From UMGS902 sp045538895 (lineage in GTDB: Bacteria; Bacillota; Clostridia; Oscillospirales; CAG-272), in NCBI GenBank assembly GCA_045538895.1, contig JAZQEH010000028.1, forward strand, positions 1 through 64,000: 64,000 bases of DNA, given 5' to 3'. The notes beneath the pieces were generated by a model that had not been told where the DNA came from, searched no databases, and worked only from the letters and a program-made list of their open reading frames with translations. The translations under genes were made by a program, and so were the position numbers. This document shows, piece by piece, positions 52,345-62,100 of this stretch; position 1 is the first letter of the stretch; each line of letters opens with the position of its first letter.

Positions 52345-53814
52345 TTGGAGCAAAACGCAAAATACATAAAAATGACCACCACACCGGTTGAAAAACTTAT
52401 CGCTTCGCTTGCAGTGCCTACCATAATCAGCATGCTTGTAACTTCTTTTTACAACCTTGCCGACACGCTTTTTGTACGTCAGCTTGAAAATGACAGCATG
52501 GTTGCCGCAGTTGGAGTAATCATGCCGCTTATGTCGATAATTCAGGCTTTCGGCTTTTTCTGCGGCCATGGCTCTGCAAACTATATCTCCCGTGCATTCG
52601 GCAGACGTGACATGAGCAGTGCAGAAAAAATGGCTGCTACAGGTTTTGGATTTGCTTTTTTAATAGGCGTTTTAATCAGCGTAATCGGACTTACTTTTCG
52701 AACACCTCTTGTTACCCTGCTTGGCGCCAAAACCGCCGACACCGTTCGTGAAAGCATAAACTACATGACGTATATTCTGCTGGCAACACCGTTTATGATG
52801 GGGGCTATCGTTATAAACAACCAGCTGCGTATGCAAGGAAACGCTTTTTTTGCAATGATAGGTCTTACATCGGGTGCTGTAATTAACCTTATTTTAGACC
52901 CGATACTGATTTTTGAAAAAGGCGACTCAATCTTCAGCGGAGCGATTACTATGCCATTCGGTTTCGGTCTCGGTGTTGCGGGCGCGGCACTTGCTACCGC
53001 ACTCAGCCAGACAGTAAGCTTTATTCTGCTTGCGATAGGCATGTACCGCAGCGACAACGTAAAAATCAAAATCAGAAATTTTACACCTACAAAGTATTAC
53101 ATCGGAGGCATAGTTCAAGGCGGTCTTCCCTCTCTTGCAAGACAAGGACTTGCAAGCATTGCCACCTCCTGCCTTAACAATTCCATAGGTTTCTTCGTGC
53201 TCCCTGCGATGATAGATGCAACTCAGGCCGCTATGACGGGTGTATCACGAATTATGATGTTCCTCTACTCCGCTATCATCGGTTTCGGTCAGGGCTTTCA
53301 GCCGGTTTGCGGTTTCAACTACGGTGCGAAAAAATACGACCGTGTTATAAAGGCATACTATTTCTGCATCAGAGTAGCATTTATTGTGCTTGTTTGCCTG
53401 TCGGTACTCGGTGCAATTTTCGCCGTTCCGATTACCGATGCCATTGCCGGCAGCAGTAAAGAAGCAGCTGAAATAGCAGCATTTGTACTCCGCCTGCAGC
53501 TTATCGCTTTTCCCCTTATGGCATGGGTTACAATGAGCAACATGATGCTCCAGAATATCGGCAAAACCGCCAGTGCAACTCTTGTTGCAATGCTACGCCA
53601 AGGTATTGCGTTCATCCCAGCGGTATTGCTTTTACCACTTCTTACAGAAGCACTCGGCTTTTCGGGATTGCTTGGCATTGAGCTTGCACAACCTATAGCC
53701 GACGTTATCTCTTTTGCGATTTCTGCCCCGATAGGCAAAGCTGCTATTAATGAAATGAGAAAAGAACTGGTAAAAGAAAAGTACCATTTGCAAGAACCGA
53801 TTATAAAAAAATAA
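52345..53814 (+). CDS. MATE-family cation/drug antiporter
   Basis: 489 residues, twelve helices in two related halves. Typical N-terminus KMTTTPVEKLIASLAVPTII; central PFGFGLGVAGAALATALSQ; second half with GVSRIMMFLYSAIIGFGQGFQPVCGFNYG. Predicted Na+ or H+ coupled exporter. Start is TTG at 52345 with GAGGTGA just upstream, the start that also fits the promoter; the frame open upstream runs into the palindromic element and is not used. Substrate unknown. Confidence 0.92.
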   Translation: MEQNAKYIKMTTTPVEKLIASLAVPTIISMLVTSFYNLADTLFVRQLENDSMVAAVGVIMPLMSIIQAFGFFCGHGSANYISRAFGRRDMSSAEKMAATGFGFAFLIGVLISVIGLTFRTPLVTLLGAKTADTVRESINYMTYILLATPFMMGAIVINNQLRMQGNAFFAMIGLTSGAVINLILDPILIFEKGDSIFSGAITMPFGFGLGVAGAALATALSQTVSFILLAIGMYRSDNVKIKIRNFTPTKYYIGGIVQGGLPSLARQGLASIATSCLNNSIGFFVLPAMIDATQAAMTGVSRIMMFLYSAIIGFGQGFQPVCGFNYGAKKYDRVIKAYYFCIRVAFIVLVCLSVLGAIFAVPITDAIAGSSKEAAEIAAFVLRLQLIAFPLMAWVTMSNMMLQNIGKTASATLVAMLRQGIAFIPAVLLLPLLTEALGFSGLLGIELAQPIADVISFAISAPIGKAAINEMRKELVKEKYHLQEPIIKK

Positions 53815-53839
53815 CCGTTCAAAAGAACGGTTATTTTTT
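53806..53839. terminator. Bidirectional terminator between MATE and amino-acid ABC genes
   Basis: A 15-bp perfect inverted repeat (53806-53820 with 53825-53839), loop AAAA, with A/T runs at both outer ends. It includes both stop codons. Confidence 0.92.
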
Positions 53840-54570
53840 TATAAAACCTTTGAAAGAAAATCTTTAAGACGTGGGTTCTTGGGATTTGAGAAGAACTCCT
53901 CGGGAGCATTTTCTTCAATCACCTTACCCTCATCCATGAAGATAATGCGGTTTGCAACCTCACGTGCAAAGCCCATTTCATGAGTAACGATTACCATGGT
54001 CATGCCGTCATCGGCAAGCTTTTTCATAAGGTCAAGCACCTCGCCAACCATTTCAGGGTCAAGGGCACTTGTAGGCTCGTCAAAAAGCATAACCTGCGGA
54101 TTCATGGCAAGCGCACGTGCAATGGCAATTCTCTGCTTCTGTCCGCCGGAAAGCTGTGCAGGATATGCATTTGCCTTTTCGGGAAGCCCTACGATTTCAA
54201 GAAGCTCTTTTGCCTTTTTCTCCGCATCCGCCTTGCTCTGTTTTAACAGCTTTATCGGAGCAAGTGTGATGTTTTCGAGTATCGAAAGATGCGGGAAGAG
54301 ATTAAAATGCTGAAAAACCATTCCCATCTTCATGCGAAGCTTGTTTATATCGCATTTTTTATCCGTTATAAGCTGACCGTCAAAATATATCTCACCTGCA
54401 GTAGGCTCCTCAAGACGGTTAAGGCAACGGAGGAAGGTGGATTTGCCGCTACCGGAAGGACCGACAACTACTACCTTTTCGCCCTTTGCAATATGCTGGT
54501 CAACACCCTTTAAAACCTTGATTTCGTCATTCTCGCCGAAATCCTTATAAAGTCCTTTAACGCTTATCAC
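53839..54570 (-). CDS. glnQ: Polar amino-acid ABC transporter ATPase
   Basis: 243 residues, GlnQ/HisP type. Walker A GPSGSGKST, LSGGQKQR, Walker B VMLFDEPTSALDP, switch IVTHEMGFAREV. GTG start at 54570, ten bases after AAAGGAGG; the upstream open frame lies inside the permease gene. Overlaps the permease stop by 14 bases. Last gene of the operon. The symbol denotes the family; the exact amino acid is unknown. Confidence 0.93.
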   Translation of the reverse strand: MISVKGLYKDFGENDEIKVLKGVDQHIAKGEKVVVVGPSGSGKSTFLRCLNRLEEPTAGEIYFDGQLITDKKCDINKLRMKMGMVFQHFNLFPHLSILENITLAPIKLLKQSKADAEKKAKELLEIVGLPEKANAYPAQLSGGQKQRIAIARALAMNPQVMLFDEPTSALDPEMVGEVLDLMKKLADDGMTMVIVTHEMGFAREVANRIIFMDEGKVIEENAPEEFFSNPKNPRLKDFLSKVL

Positions 54571-55960
54571 TCTTAGCCAGCCTCCTTTCCAGAATAGCCA
54601 CGCACTTGGAAAGCCCGAGTACCACAACGAGGTAAATCAAAGCTACCGCAATAAGAGGCATAAAGTTACTGTATGTAATTGAACGTATCTTGATGCCGCC
54701 GAGAGTGAGGTCGGCAACGCCGATATAGAATGCAACAGAGGATTCCTTAAGCAATGTGATAAACTCGTTTGCAAGTGACGGAAGCACCGCCTTGAACGCC
54801 TGCGGAATGATGATATACCACATTGTCTGAACGTAGTTAAAGCCAAGGCTTCTGCCCGCCTCGGTCTGTCCCTCGTCAATGGACATGATACCGCCACGCA
54901 CGATTTCGGATACGTATGCACCCGAATTGAGTCCGAAGCAGATCACGGCTGCGGTAAACTTTTCAACACCCATCGGAAGCAGAACTACAAAGTACATTAT
55001 AAGAAGCTGCACCATAATAGGTGTGCCACGCATAATAGCAAGATATACCTTGCATATGCCGGAGAGAATACCGATTTTGCCTGTCTTCTGATTAACGCAA
55101 CGAATTACCGCAACAACAAAACCTATTGCAATACCGAGAAGCACTGCAAACGCTGTGATTTTAAGCGTTGTAAACAAGCCGTTTACAAGATACATGTACT
55201 GATTATTTACAACAAAGTTACGGTGAAAATCGTACTTCAGCGTATTCCAGAGTTTTTCAATCGGTACACTTGTATCAGGCTTTGTACTGTCATAATTCTT
55301 AAGCGCTATATAATCGTTAATACCTGTTCTTAAAGTATTGTAGTTGGAAATATCAATAGTTTCGCCGTTATAGTTAACGGTTTTTGTATTTGTAATAAGT
55401 TCCTTTGCACTTAAAAGCCCGCCGAAAACGGTGTCGACAAGCTCGTCACTGAGATACGGCTCAAATACACCGGGGGTAGTTTCGTAAAGCTCGATAACTA
55501 CTTCACCGCTTAACGGTGCAGTCGCAAGCAAATCCTCTTCAACAAGTTTTGCTACGTGAAGCTTGATTTTGGTTGCATTGGTCTTTTTACCGCTTTCGCT
55601 ATTGTCAAGATAGAATTTATATACGCTTTCGAGATATTTATCAAGATTGTTTTCAAATGCCGATTTGATATCCAGAGTCTTATAAGTACATTCGAGCGTG
55701 ATGCTCTTATCCATGCCGTAAGACAGATCCGTAACTGTGACCTCGGTATTTGCAGCAACATACTGCGCACCTGTTGAAACGTTACCGGGAAGCCCTGCAA
55801 TAGTATCATCCACGATTATTTGAGCATCAGCAATGGAAATCTTAGTGTCAATTCTATTATTAAGCTTTTGAACAAAGTAAATACCGAATACTATGGCAAC
55901 TGTCAAAGCAACACAAATAAGTGCCGCCAGCAGCCCTTTAAACTTTTTCTTTTTCTTCAT
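54557..55960 (-). CDS. Amino-acid ABC permease with extracytoplasmic N-terminal domain
   Basis: 467 residues, about twice the usual size. An N-terminal helix (LLAALICVALTVAIVFGIYFV) is followed by about 220 external residues rich in short beta strands (KSITLECTYKTLDIKSAFEN, EVVIELYETTPGVFEPYLSDEL), then a standard HisM/GlnP permease from about 255: FTTLKITAFAVLLGIAIGFV, and the ATPase-docking loop EAGRSLGFNYVQTMWYIIIP. The extra domain is not a known binding-protein domain to my eye. It could receive the lipoprotein at 56027 or sense ligand. Confidence 0.88.
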   Translation of the reverse strand: MKKKKKFKGLLAALICVALTVAIVFGIYFVQKLNNRIDTKISIADAQIIVDDTIAGLPGNVSTGAQYVAANTEVTVTDLSYGMDKSITLECTYKTLDIKSAFENNLDKYLESVYKFYLDNSESGKKTNATKIKLHVAKLVEEDLLATAPLSGEVVIELYETTPGVFEPYLSDELVDTVFGGLLSAKELITNTKTVNYNGETIDISNYNTLRTGINDYIALKNYDSTKPDTSVPIEKLWNTLKYDFHRNFVVNNQYMYLVNGLFTTLKITAFAVLLGIAIGFVVAVIRCVNQKTGKIGILSGICKVYLAIMRGTPIMVQLLIMYFVVLLPMGVEKFTAAVICFGLNSGAYVSEIVRGGIMSIDEGQTEAGRSLGFNYVQTMWYIIIPQAFKAVLPSLANEFITLLKESSVAFYIGVADLTLGGIKIRSITYSNFMPLIAVALIYLVVVLGLSKCVAILERRLAKSDKR

Positions 55961-55976
55961 CTTTTCTCCATATTAC

Positions 55977-56003
55977 AAACGGGAATGTCAAGCATTCCCG
56001 TTT
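55977..56003 (-). terminator. Attenuating hairpin between binding protein and permease
   Basis: An 11-bp stem (55977-55987 with 55993-56003) with a short TTTG tail, in the gap after the binding-protein gene. This usually gives excess binding protein over membrane parts. Confidence 0.72.
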
Positions 56004-56026
56004 GATTATGTACTTGTAAGTCTTAA

Positions 56027-56860
56027 TTACTTGATGTACTTTGCAACGATAGCATCAATAGTGCCATCAGCGGTAAGCTCATCAATAGCAACGTTGAGCT
56101 TGTCAAGAAGCTCGGTGTTTTCCTTAGCAACGCAGATTGCATAGTCTTCATCAGCATATGCAGTGTCGAGAAGCTTAAGGCCGGCATTTTCGTTAACGAG
56201 TGCCTTTGCAGGCTCATTGTCGATAATTACGCAGTCAACGTCGCCGCCAACAAGACCGAGAACAGCCTCGTTACCGTTGGAGTAACGAACAACGTTTGCA
56301 TCGCCGAAGTCATCGGTGGAGTAGATGTCACCGGTGGTTGCAAGCTGAACGCCTACCTTGTAGTTTGCACCGTCTGCATAGAGGTCATCTACAGTAGCGA
56401 TAGCGGAGCCTTCCTTAACGATGATGGACTGAACACCGTTTGCATAGCTGGAGGTGAAGTTGATGCTCTGAAGACGCTCTTCGGTAACGGTCATACCAGC
56501 CATACCGAAGTCAGCTTCGCCTGCCTGAACTGCAGCGATGATGGAGCTGAACTCCATATCGGAGATAACAAGCTTCATGCCAAGCTTTGCAGCGATAGCT
56601 TCTGCGATTTCAGCATCGATACCGATGATCTTGTCACCCTCATAGTACTCGTAGGGCTGGAAGTATGCATTGGTAGCCATAACGAGAACCTGCTCTTCAG
56701 CGGGCTCGGTTTCTGCTGCGGTGGTTTCTGCTGCAGTAGTGTTAACTGCTTCTTTGTTTTCAGCAGTGGTGTCTGCTGTGGTTTCTGCAACGTCGCCGCA
56801 AGCTGCGAAGCAGCATACAAGCATCATGGTTGCAAGAAGAACGGATAAAAACTTTTTCAT
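56027..56860 (-). CDS. Polar amino-acid ABC transporter substrate-binding lipoprotein
   Basis: 277 residues: lipobox before Cys21 (CCFAAC), Thr/Glu/Ala linker, then a family 3 solute-binding fold: LVMATNAYFQPYEYYEGDKIIGIDAEI (split here for the pattern FQPYEY and GIDAEIAEAIA), ADFGMAGMTVTEERLQSINFT, and VGGDVDCVIIDNEPA. First gene of the operon with a consensus promoter. The Arg in TEERL is the usual alpha-carboxylate ligand. Confidence 0.92.
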   Translation of the reverse strand: MKKFLSVLLATMMLVCCFAACGDVAETTADTTAENKEAVNTTAAETTAAETEPAEEQVLVMATNAYFQPYEYYEGDKIIGIDAEIAEAIAAKLGMKLVISDMEFSSIIAAVQAGEADFGMAGMTVTEERLQSINFTSSYANGVQSIIVKEGSAIATVDDLYADGANYKVGVQLATTGDIYSTDDFGDANVVRYSNGNEAVLGLVGGDVDCVIIDNEPAKALVNENAGLKLLDTAYADEDYAICVAKENTELLDKLNVAIDELTADGTIDAIVAKYIK

Positions 56861-56903
56861 GATAAATTCCTCTTTCTAAAGATTAAATTTTACATCGGGA
56901 TTG

Positions 56904-56932
56904 ATTATACACCCCTAATGTCACAATGTCAA
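56904..56932 (-). promoter_or_regulatory. Sigma-A promoter of the amino-acid ABC operon
   Basis: Minus-strand TTGACA (56927-56932), 17-base spacer, TATAAT (56904-56909): full consensus. Confidence 0.9.
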
Positions 56933-56983
56933 TACTTTTTCTCCATTAAATTTATATATATGCAAAAACATAGCATAAATATA

Positions 56984-57009
56984 AAAACCGCCTGTAAAGA
57001 GGCGGTTTT
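56984..57009 (-). terminator. Rho-independent terminator of the GH43 gene
   Basis: A 10-bp perfect inverted repeat (56984-56993 with 57000-57009), loop of 6, with a TTTTTAT tail on the minus strand. Confidence 0.88.
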
Positions 57010-57015
57010 GAATTT

Positions 57016-57921
57016 TTATCTTTCTGCGGTAATAATACCGTCTTTTACGTTGAGTTTACAGATACGGGCGGTACGACGCTCGGTATATCCGCTTTCAACA
57101 GCACCGAGAACGTCTCTGCCGTGGTAAATTGCATAATACTGACCGTCAAGCTTGATAACGCTATGGTGGCCTACGCCCTCTTCCACGTCATTTTTAATCA
57201 TAACGGGATCGAACTTACCGTCAAGCGTATGCTTTACAAAATCAACTTTAGTAAGGTCTTCTTCTGTGGATTTTGCCGCCGCATAACCGATATGGTACGT
57301 ATCATTCTCGTAGCATGCTCCGCTGAACATTACATACTGCCACTCGCCTTCTCTGAACCAGAAAGGCCCCTCAATGGTATGCCAATCCTTACCGTCACCA
57401 AAGCGGTTACGCTTGAAAATCTCCTCGTCGTATGTAGGGACTATAACCTCTTTACGTATTCCTGCAGGAGTCATGGGGTCAATAAGCTTGTCAACAAACA
57501 CTCTTGTACCGATACGGTCGGTTTCAGTATTATCCTCGGCATACCAAAGGAAAAGTCCTGCGCCTGTTTGTACAACGTGAGCATCTATTGTAAAACGATC
57601 AAAGAGACACTTGGTTTCGGTAAAAGGACCGAGCGGTGAAGAACCTACCGCAACGTGCAAAAACTGGAAGCAATCTTTATTCTGGCACGAGAAATAGAGA
57701 TAATACTTGCCGTCAAGCTTGATAATACATGGAGCCCAATACTGAACCCATCCGTCAACCTTGCAAATAACGCCCTCGGATTTCCACTCGCCGAAAATAT
57801 CATCAGCCGAATATGCCTGAACACCGCTATTTGCAGTAGCGTAGATATAATACTTGCCGCCGTCCTCAAAAATAAACGGGTCCGGCTGCGACAAATTAGG
57901 CTTATCAATTATGAGTTTCAT
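57016..57921 (-). CDS. Cytoplasmic GH43-family glycosidase
   Basis: 301 residues, five-bladed propeller of glycoside hydrolase family 43 (xylosidase/arabinofuranosidase type). Catalytic residues visible: Asp14 (QPDPFIF, base), Asp113 (TIDAHVV, pKa modulator), Glu184 (TIEGPFWF, acid). No signal peptide and no carbohydrate-binding domain, so it acts on imported oligosaccharides. Start at 57921 has AAGGAGTG upstream. Monocistronic; substrate within the family not decided. Confidence 0.9.
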   Translation of the reverse strand: MKLIIDKPNLSQPDPFIFEDGGKYYIYATANSGVQAYSADDIFGEWKSEGVICKVDGWVQYWAPCIIKLDGKYYLYFSCQNKDCFQFLHVAVGSSPLGPFTETKCLFDRFTIDAHVVQTGAGLFLWYAEDNTETDRIGTRVFVDKLIDPMTPAGIRKEVIVPTYDEEIFKRNRFGDGKDWHTIEGPFWFREGEWQYVMFSGACYENDTYHIGYAAAKSTEEDLTKVDFVKHTLDGKFDPVMIKNDVEEGVGHHSVIKLDGQYYAIYHGRDVLGAVESGYTERRTARICKLNVKDGIITAER

Positions 57922-57957
57922 AACGTCACTCCTTACAAACACATATTATTACACATT

Positions 57958-57986
57958 ATTATACTAAAAAAAACGATACTTGTCAA
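57958..57986 (-). promoter_or_regulatory. Sigma-A promoter of the GH43 gene
   Basis: Minus-strand TTGACA (57981-57986), 17-base spacer, TATAAT (57958-57963). Confidence 0.88.
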
Positions 57987-58040
57987 TGCAGTGAATATAT
58001 GTAAAAGAAGTTGTATTGTGTAAAAAGTATCACCTTTTCA

Positions 58041-58069
58041 TTGACATGGGCTTTTTTTTACCTTAAAAT
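58041..58069 (+). promoter_or_regulatory. Promoter placing transcription start at the ATG
   Basis: TTGACA (58041-58046), 17-base spacer, TAAAAT (58064-58069). With the usual 6-7 base distance the transcript starts at about 58076, the A of the radical SAM gene's ATG. Confidence 0.82.
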
Positions 58070-58075
58070 AGACCT

Positions 58076-58915
58076 ATGAAACGTTTTTATAAGATTTATC
58101 TCGAAATATCAAATGTATGCAATTTGCATTGCTCATTCTGCCCCGGTACAAAACGCAAACCAAAGATTATGAGTGAGGGTGAATTTGCATTTATTCTGCC
58201 GCGCATTAAGCCATACACCGATTATCTGTACTTTCATCTCATGGGTGAGCCGCTCTGCCATCCGTTGCTCGAAAGTTTTTTAAGCATTGCAGAAAAACAC
58301 GGCTTCAAGGTGATACTGACAACCAACGGCACCCTCCTCAAAGAGAGAAAAAAGCTTCTGCTTAATTCTGCCGCTTTGCATAAAGTTAACATTTCGCTTC
58401 ATGCGTTTGAGGCAAACGACCTTGCTATGCCGTTTTCGGAATATCTTGACGGCTGTTTTGAATTTGGAAAGGAAGCAGAGGGGAAAAAGCTTACCGTATA
58501 CCGTCTGTGGAACGGCGGCGGTGCCAATGCGAAAAACGGTGAAATAACAGCCGCTATTGAAAAGCACTTTCCAAAGCCGTGGAAAGCAAGCCGAGGTAGC
58601 GAAAGAATCGGTGACAAAGTTTTCCTTGAATACGGTGAAAAGTTTGACTGGCCAAGCCTTGATGCCACCGACGGTGGCGAAAAAATGTTTTGCTACGGGC
58701 TACGTGACCAGATTGGTATTCTCGCTGACGGGCGCGTTGTACCCTGCTGCCTTGACCATGACGGCAACATCACCCTTGGAAACATTTTTGAAGAAGATTT
58801 GGAAACAATAATCAATTCCCCGCGTGCTAAAGCTATTCTTGACGGCTTCAGTTGCGGTAAAGCAACCGAGGAGTTATGCCGCAAGTGCGGATATGCGCAT
58901 GCGAGATTTAAATAG
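58076..58915 (+). CDS. Radical SAM/SPASM-domain protein
   Basis: 279 residues. The radical SAM cluster is C15-x3-C19-x2-C22 (CNLHCSFC), followed by FHLMGEPLCHP, ILTTNGTLL and VNISLHAFE, the usual barrel landmarks. A short C-terminal SPASM-like region carries CYG, VVPCCLDHDG, LGNIFEEDL and CRKC. Proteins of this layout act on peptides, tRNA or carbohydrates; no precursor peptide is visible beside it, so the substrate is open. There is no ribosome binding site upstream and the promoter implies a leaderless mRNA. Confidence 0.88.
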   Translation: MKRFYKIYLEISNVCNLHCSFCPGTKRKPKIMSEGEFAFILPRIKPYTDYLYFHLMGEPLCHPLLESFLSIAEKHGFKVILTTNGTLLKERKKLLLNSAALHKVNISLHAFEANDLAMPFSEYLDGCFEFGKEAEGKKLTVYRLWNGGGANAKNGEITAAIEKHFPKPWKASRGSERIGDKVFLEYGEKFDWPSLDATDGGEKMFCYGLRDQIGILADGRVVPCCLDHDGNITLGNIFEEDLETIINSPRAKAILDGFSCGKATEELCRKCGYAHARFK

Positions 58916-58932
58916 ATGCAAATTAATAATTG

Positions 58933-59080
58933 TCAGAACCTTTTAAGGAAAGGTTCCGACACCTCCAAACCTTTTTTAAAAAAGGTTATTGTGTAGCCAT
59001 GGCTGAATTTATATTTTTTACAGTTTTTCTTTGGTTCTTTCTTCGTGGAGAAAGAACGCCTTCGTTTCTCCCATAAACAA
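58933..59080 (-). repeat. Dispersed intergenic repeat, copy 2 (inverted)
   Basis: Reverse complement of the element at 32361-32508. Its minus-strand 5' end TTGTTTATGG is also the inner end of the inverted repeats of the 165-bp element at 52135. Contains GTTCTTTCT...AGAAAGAAC and AAGGTT/AACCTT hairpins; no ORF. Confidence 0.85.
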
Positions 59081-59081
59081 C

Positions 59082-59121
59082 ACAAAGCCTTGCAAATCCT
59101 TTTGGATTTGCAAGGCTTTGT
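59082..59121 (-). terminator. Strong terminator of the SLH-protein gene
   Basis: An 18-bp perfect inverted repeat (59082-59099 with 59104-59121), loop TTTT. The tail on the minus strand is TGTTGTTTA. It could also stop transcription from the radical SAM gene. Confidence 0.85.
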
Positions 59122-59126
59122 TTATT

Positions 59127-62100
59127 TTACCATCTGTCGGTAATTGTTACGATTTCTGCGGAGATAAGCTTGAGTGCGTTTGCTCCGATATCGAAGGTAA
59201 CAGTCGTTGCATTACCCTTAAGCGGAATCGGAATATACGTTGCATCAACTGCATTTGCATACACTGTATCGCCGGTCTTGTAGAAAGGAATGGTTGCATA
59301 GGTCTCACCGTTCCATGTCATGGGAACGTCAACCGTACGTGCAACGGGATTTGCGAAATACACCTTGAGGTATGTTTCTTTACCTGTTGATTCCTTTGCA
59401 CTGCCGCTGATAGATGCAGTAATAATATTACTGTCACCGGAGAGAGTAACCTTTGGTGACTCAACCTTTTCCTCTGCACGGACAACAACTATGTCATCAA
59501 GGCATGCGTATTTGAACTCGCTCGTGCCTGCTGCTACAGACATACCTATTTCCATGGTGGGAGCGGTTGCAGTGAAAATAAACGTGCGGAGTACATAGAA
59601 GTCGGGGGAATTAACGGTAACAAAAGGATATGCGGTTGCACCCACTTCTCTTGCAAAGAGGTGTGCGGTGGTCTTTGTGCTTGCATTGATGTATGCAGTA
59701 ACCTTGTACTGTGCACCGACGGTAAGACCGTTTACAGTTGTGTAAACGCTGTTTTCATCAGATGCGGAGCCGTTAACCTGTGCCGCATATTTACCTGTGT
59801 AGAAGTTCTTGCTTACTGCTGCGTTACCCTTTGCAGTGAATATACCGAGAGTACCGCTTTCAAAATCTTCACCGATAACAGACTTTGCCTCGTAAACACG
59901 GTACTTGGGAATGTAATAATTATTACCCATTATGTAGCCGCCATTTTCGACGAGAATCTTTTCAAAGTTTGCCTGATACATCTTTACGATATCGGTAATA
60001 AGAATACGCTTGGGGAGATTTTCTGCGTGCATCCAGTACTGCGACTTGTCAGCAAGTTCGGGAAGAATATCGTTTACAATAACACCCTTACCGTCCTGAT
60101 AAATCATTTCGTTGATAATGGGCTTTGCATTATCTTCGAGATTTTCCCATCCCTGCATTACGCCGATAATACCAAGGGCACTTGCTGCAGCACTTTCGCC
60201 GCCGTGACCTGCAAGACCGATAATCTTACATGTTTCCTCATAACCGCCGTTTGCATAAAGAAGTGCAAGCGTCATGATAGGACCGTTAATGGAGTTTTCG
60301 CTCATGCGTTCACGGTTGTAATGTTCACGGAGGAGTTTAGAGTCTGCCTCAATTACGGACTTGCGCCAATCATCGGGATACTTTGCAAAAAGCTTGAAGC
60401 ATTCGTCAATGAGCTTGTACTCATAAGAATCTGCGGGGAGCATGCTCTGTGCCTTGCGGATAAGCGTGGGGATATCCTTTTCAAAATATGCCATTGCATA
60501 CATTGCAGAGAGATACTTTGCCCACGGAGTTGCATCCGAGTCTGCTACGTTGCTACTGAACATTGCGGTAAGGTCAAACGCAACGTTAGGCATGCCGGCT
60601 GCATCCATACCGAGGGTTTCGTTTTCAATAATAGGCTCGCCGATGGTTGAATAAAGGTTGCCGAACTCTGCAGTGCCGGTAAAGGGGGGCATGTAGCCGA
60701 GGTGTGCGGAAAGGCCGTATGCACCGGTTGAACGGTGACCGCCGCCCATATCCCACTGATTGTAGCCAACCCATGCATTCTGGATAGCGTCAGAGGTTAC
60801 AATGCCGTACTTTGCATAGGAATCACGGATAACGTACTGATTGAGAATATCAATGGAATAGTCATCGTCAGTCCATACTTCCCAGAGCTTTGTTTCTTCA
60901 TTGAAAAGAAGATGGTCGGCATGCTTGTTGTTTTCGTTAGGCTCGGCATAGGGGCCTTTGAGCAAGCCCGCATACCACTCGTCGGGAAGTGCTACCATGG
61001 GAACACCGTTTTTATAAACGTGCTCGTAGCCGGTAAGTACGCCTACAAGATTTGCCATAAAGCCGGAGAGAGTTTTGTCATAATACTCACTCTTGGTTAT
61101 AATGTTAAAACCTGTGGGGTCTGCGGGAACGTCAGGGTTTACCGTTTCATCGGGGAGTTGCGGCATGTCGGGCTGAGGCTTTACTGCGGAAAAGGCTGCC
61201 GAAGCAGCCTTGTCAAGAGAGTCAGAAGCGAATACACCTGCATTAATCAGGTTTGTGGCAACAAGATTGCCGTCTTTTGCGGTGGAATACAGCGTATTGA
61301 AGAAGATTTCAAACGCAGCACCGCGGTTAAAGCTTGCAGCTGCAGAAGCAGTTGCAGTCATGCCAATCTTATTTGCAAGTGTGAAAGGATTGTTCCATAC
61401 GAACTCGCCTGCTTTATCGCTGTAACCGATTGCACGGAGCAAAAGTGTAAGTGTCTGTGCTTCGTCAACCTTGCCGTTGGGGTCGAAGGTTGTAGCACTT
61501 CTACCGCTTGTAATGCCGTTAGCATACGCATAACCGATGTAGTTACTTGCCCAAGCAGGAACGTCGGTAAAGGGATGCGGGAAGTTGCCTGCCTTAACCT
61601 CTGCTTCCTTACCGAGGAAACGGATAACCTGTACTACAGATTCTGCACGGGTAAGGCTACCCTCTTCATCAAAGTTAATGCTGCCGTCCTTGTTTGTGCC
61701 CTTGCCGGCAAGAAGACCGAGTTGATTGAGGAAAACCGCACTCTTGTATCCGCCGGAAATAGCAGGCTTTGTAAATGCAGGAGCCACGGGAGGCTCTTCC
61801 TCTTCTTTATACTTTTCAACGTTGTCAAAAATAGAAGCGATTGACGAGAAATTGGAGCGGCGCTCTATCTTCTCGGAAACAACAAGTGTGGTTTCACCCT
61901 CAAAAGTAAGCTTCTTTGCAGGTGTATAACGGCAATCCCATTCTACGATGTCACCGAAAGTACCTGAAAGCCAAGTGAGAGAGATTGCACCAACGGTAAC
62001 ATTAGCGGTGCCACCGTAGAATGTGTTGACGTGTGCATTGTCGGTAACGGTAATATTTACGTCACCGAGAACAGAGCCGTCGCCGTCAGAGGTACAGTGA

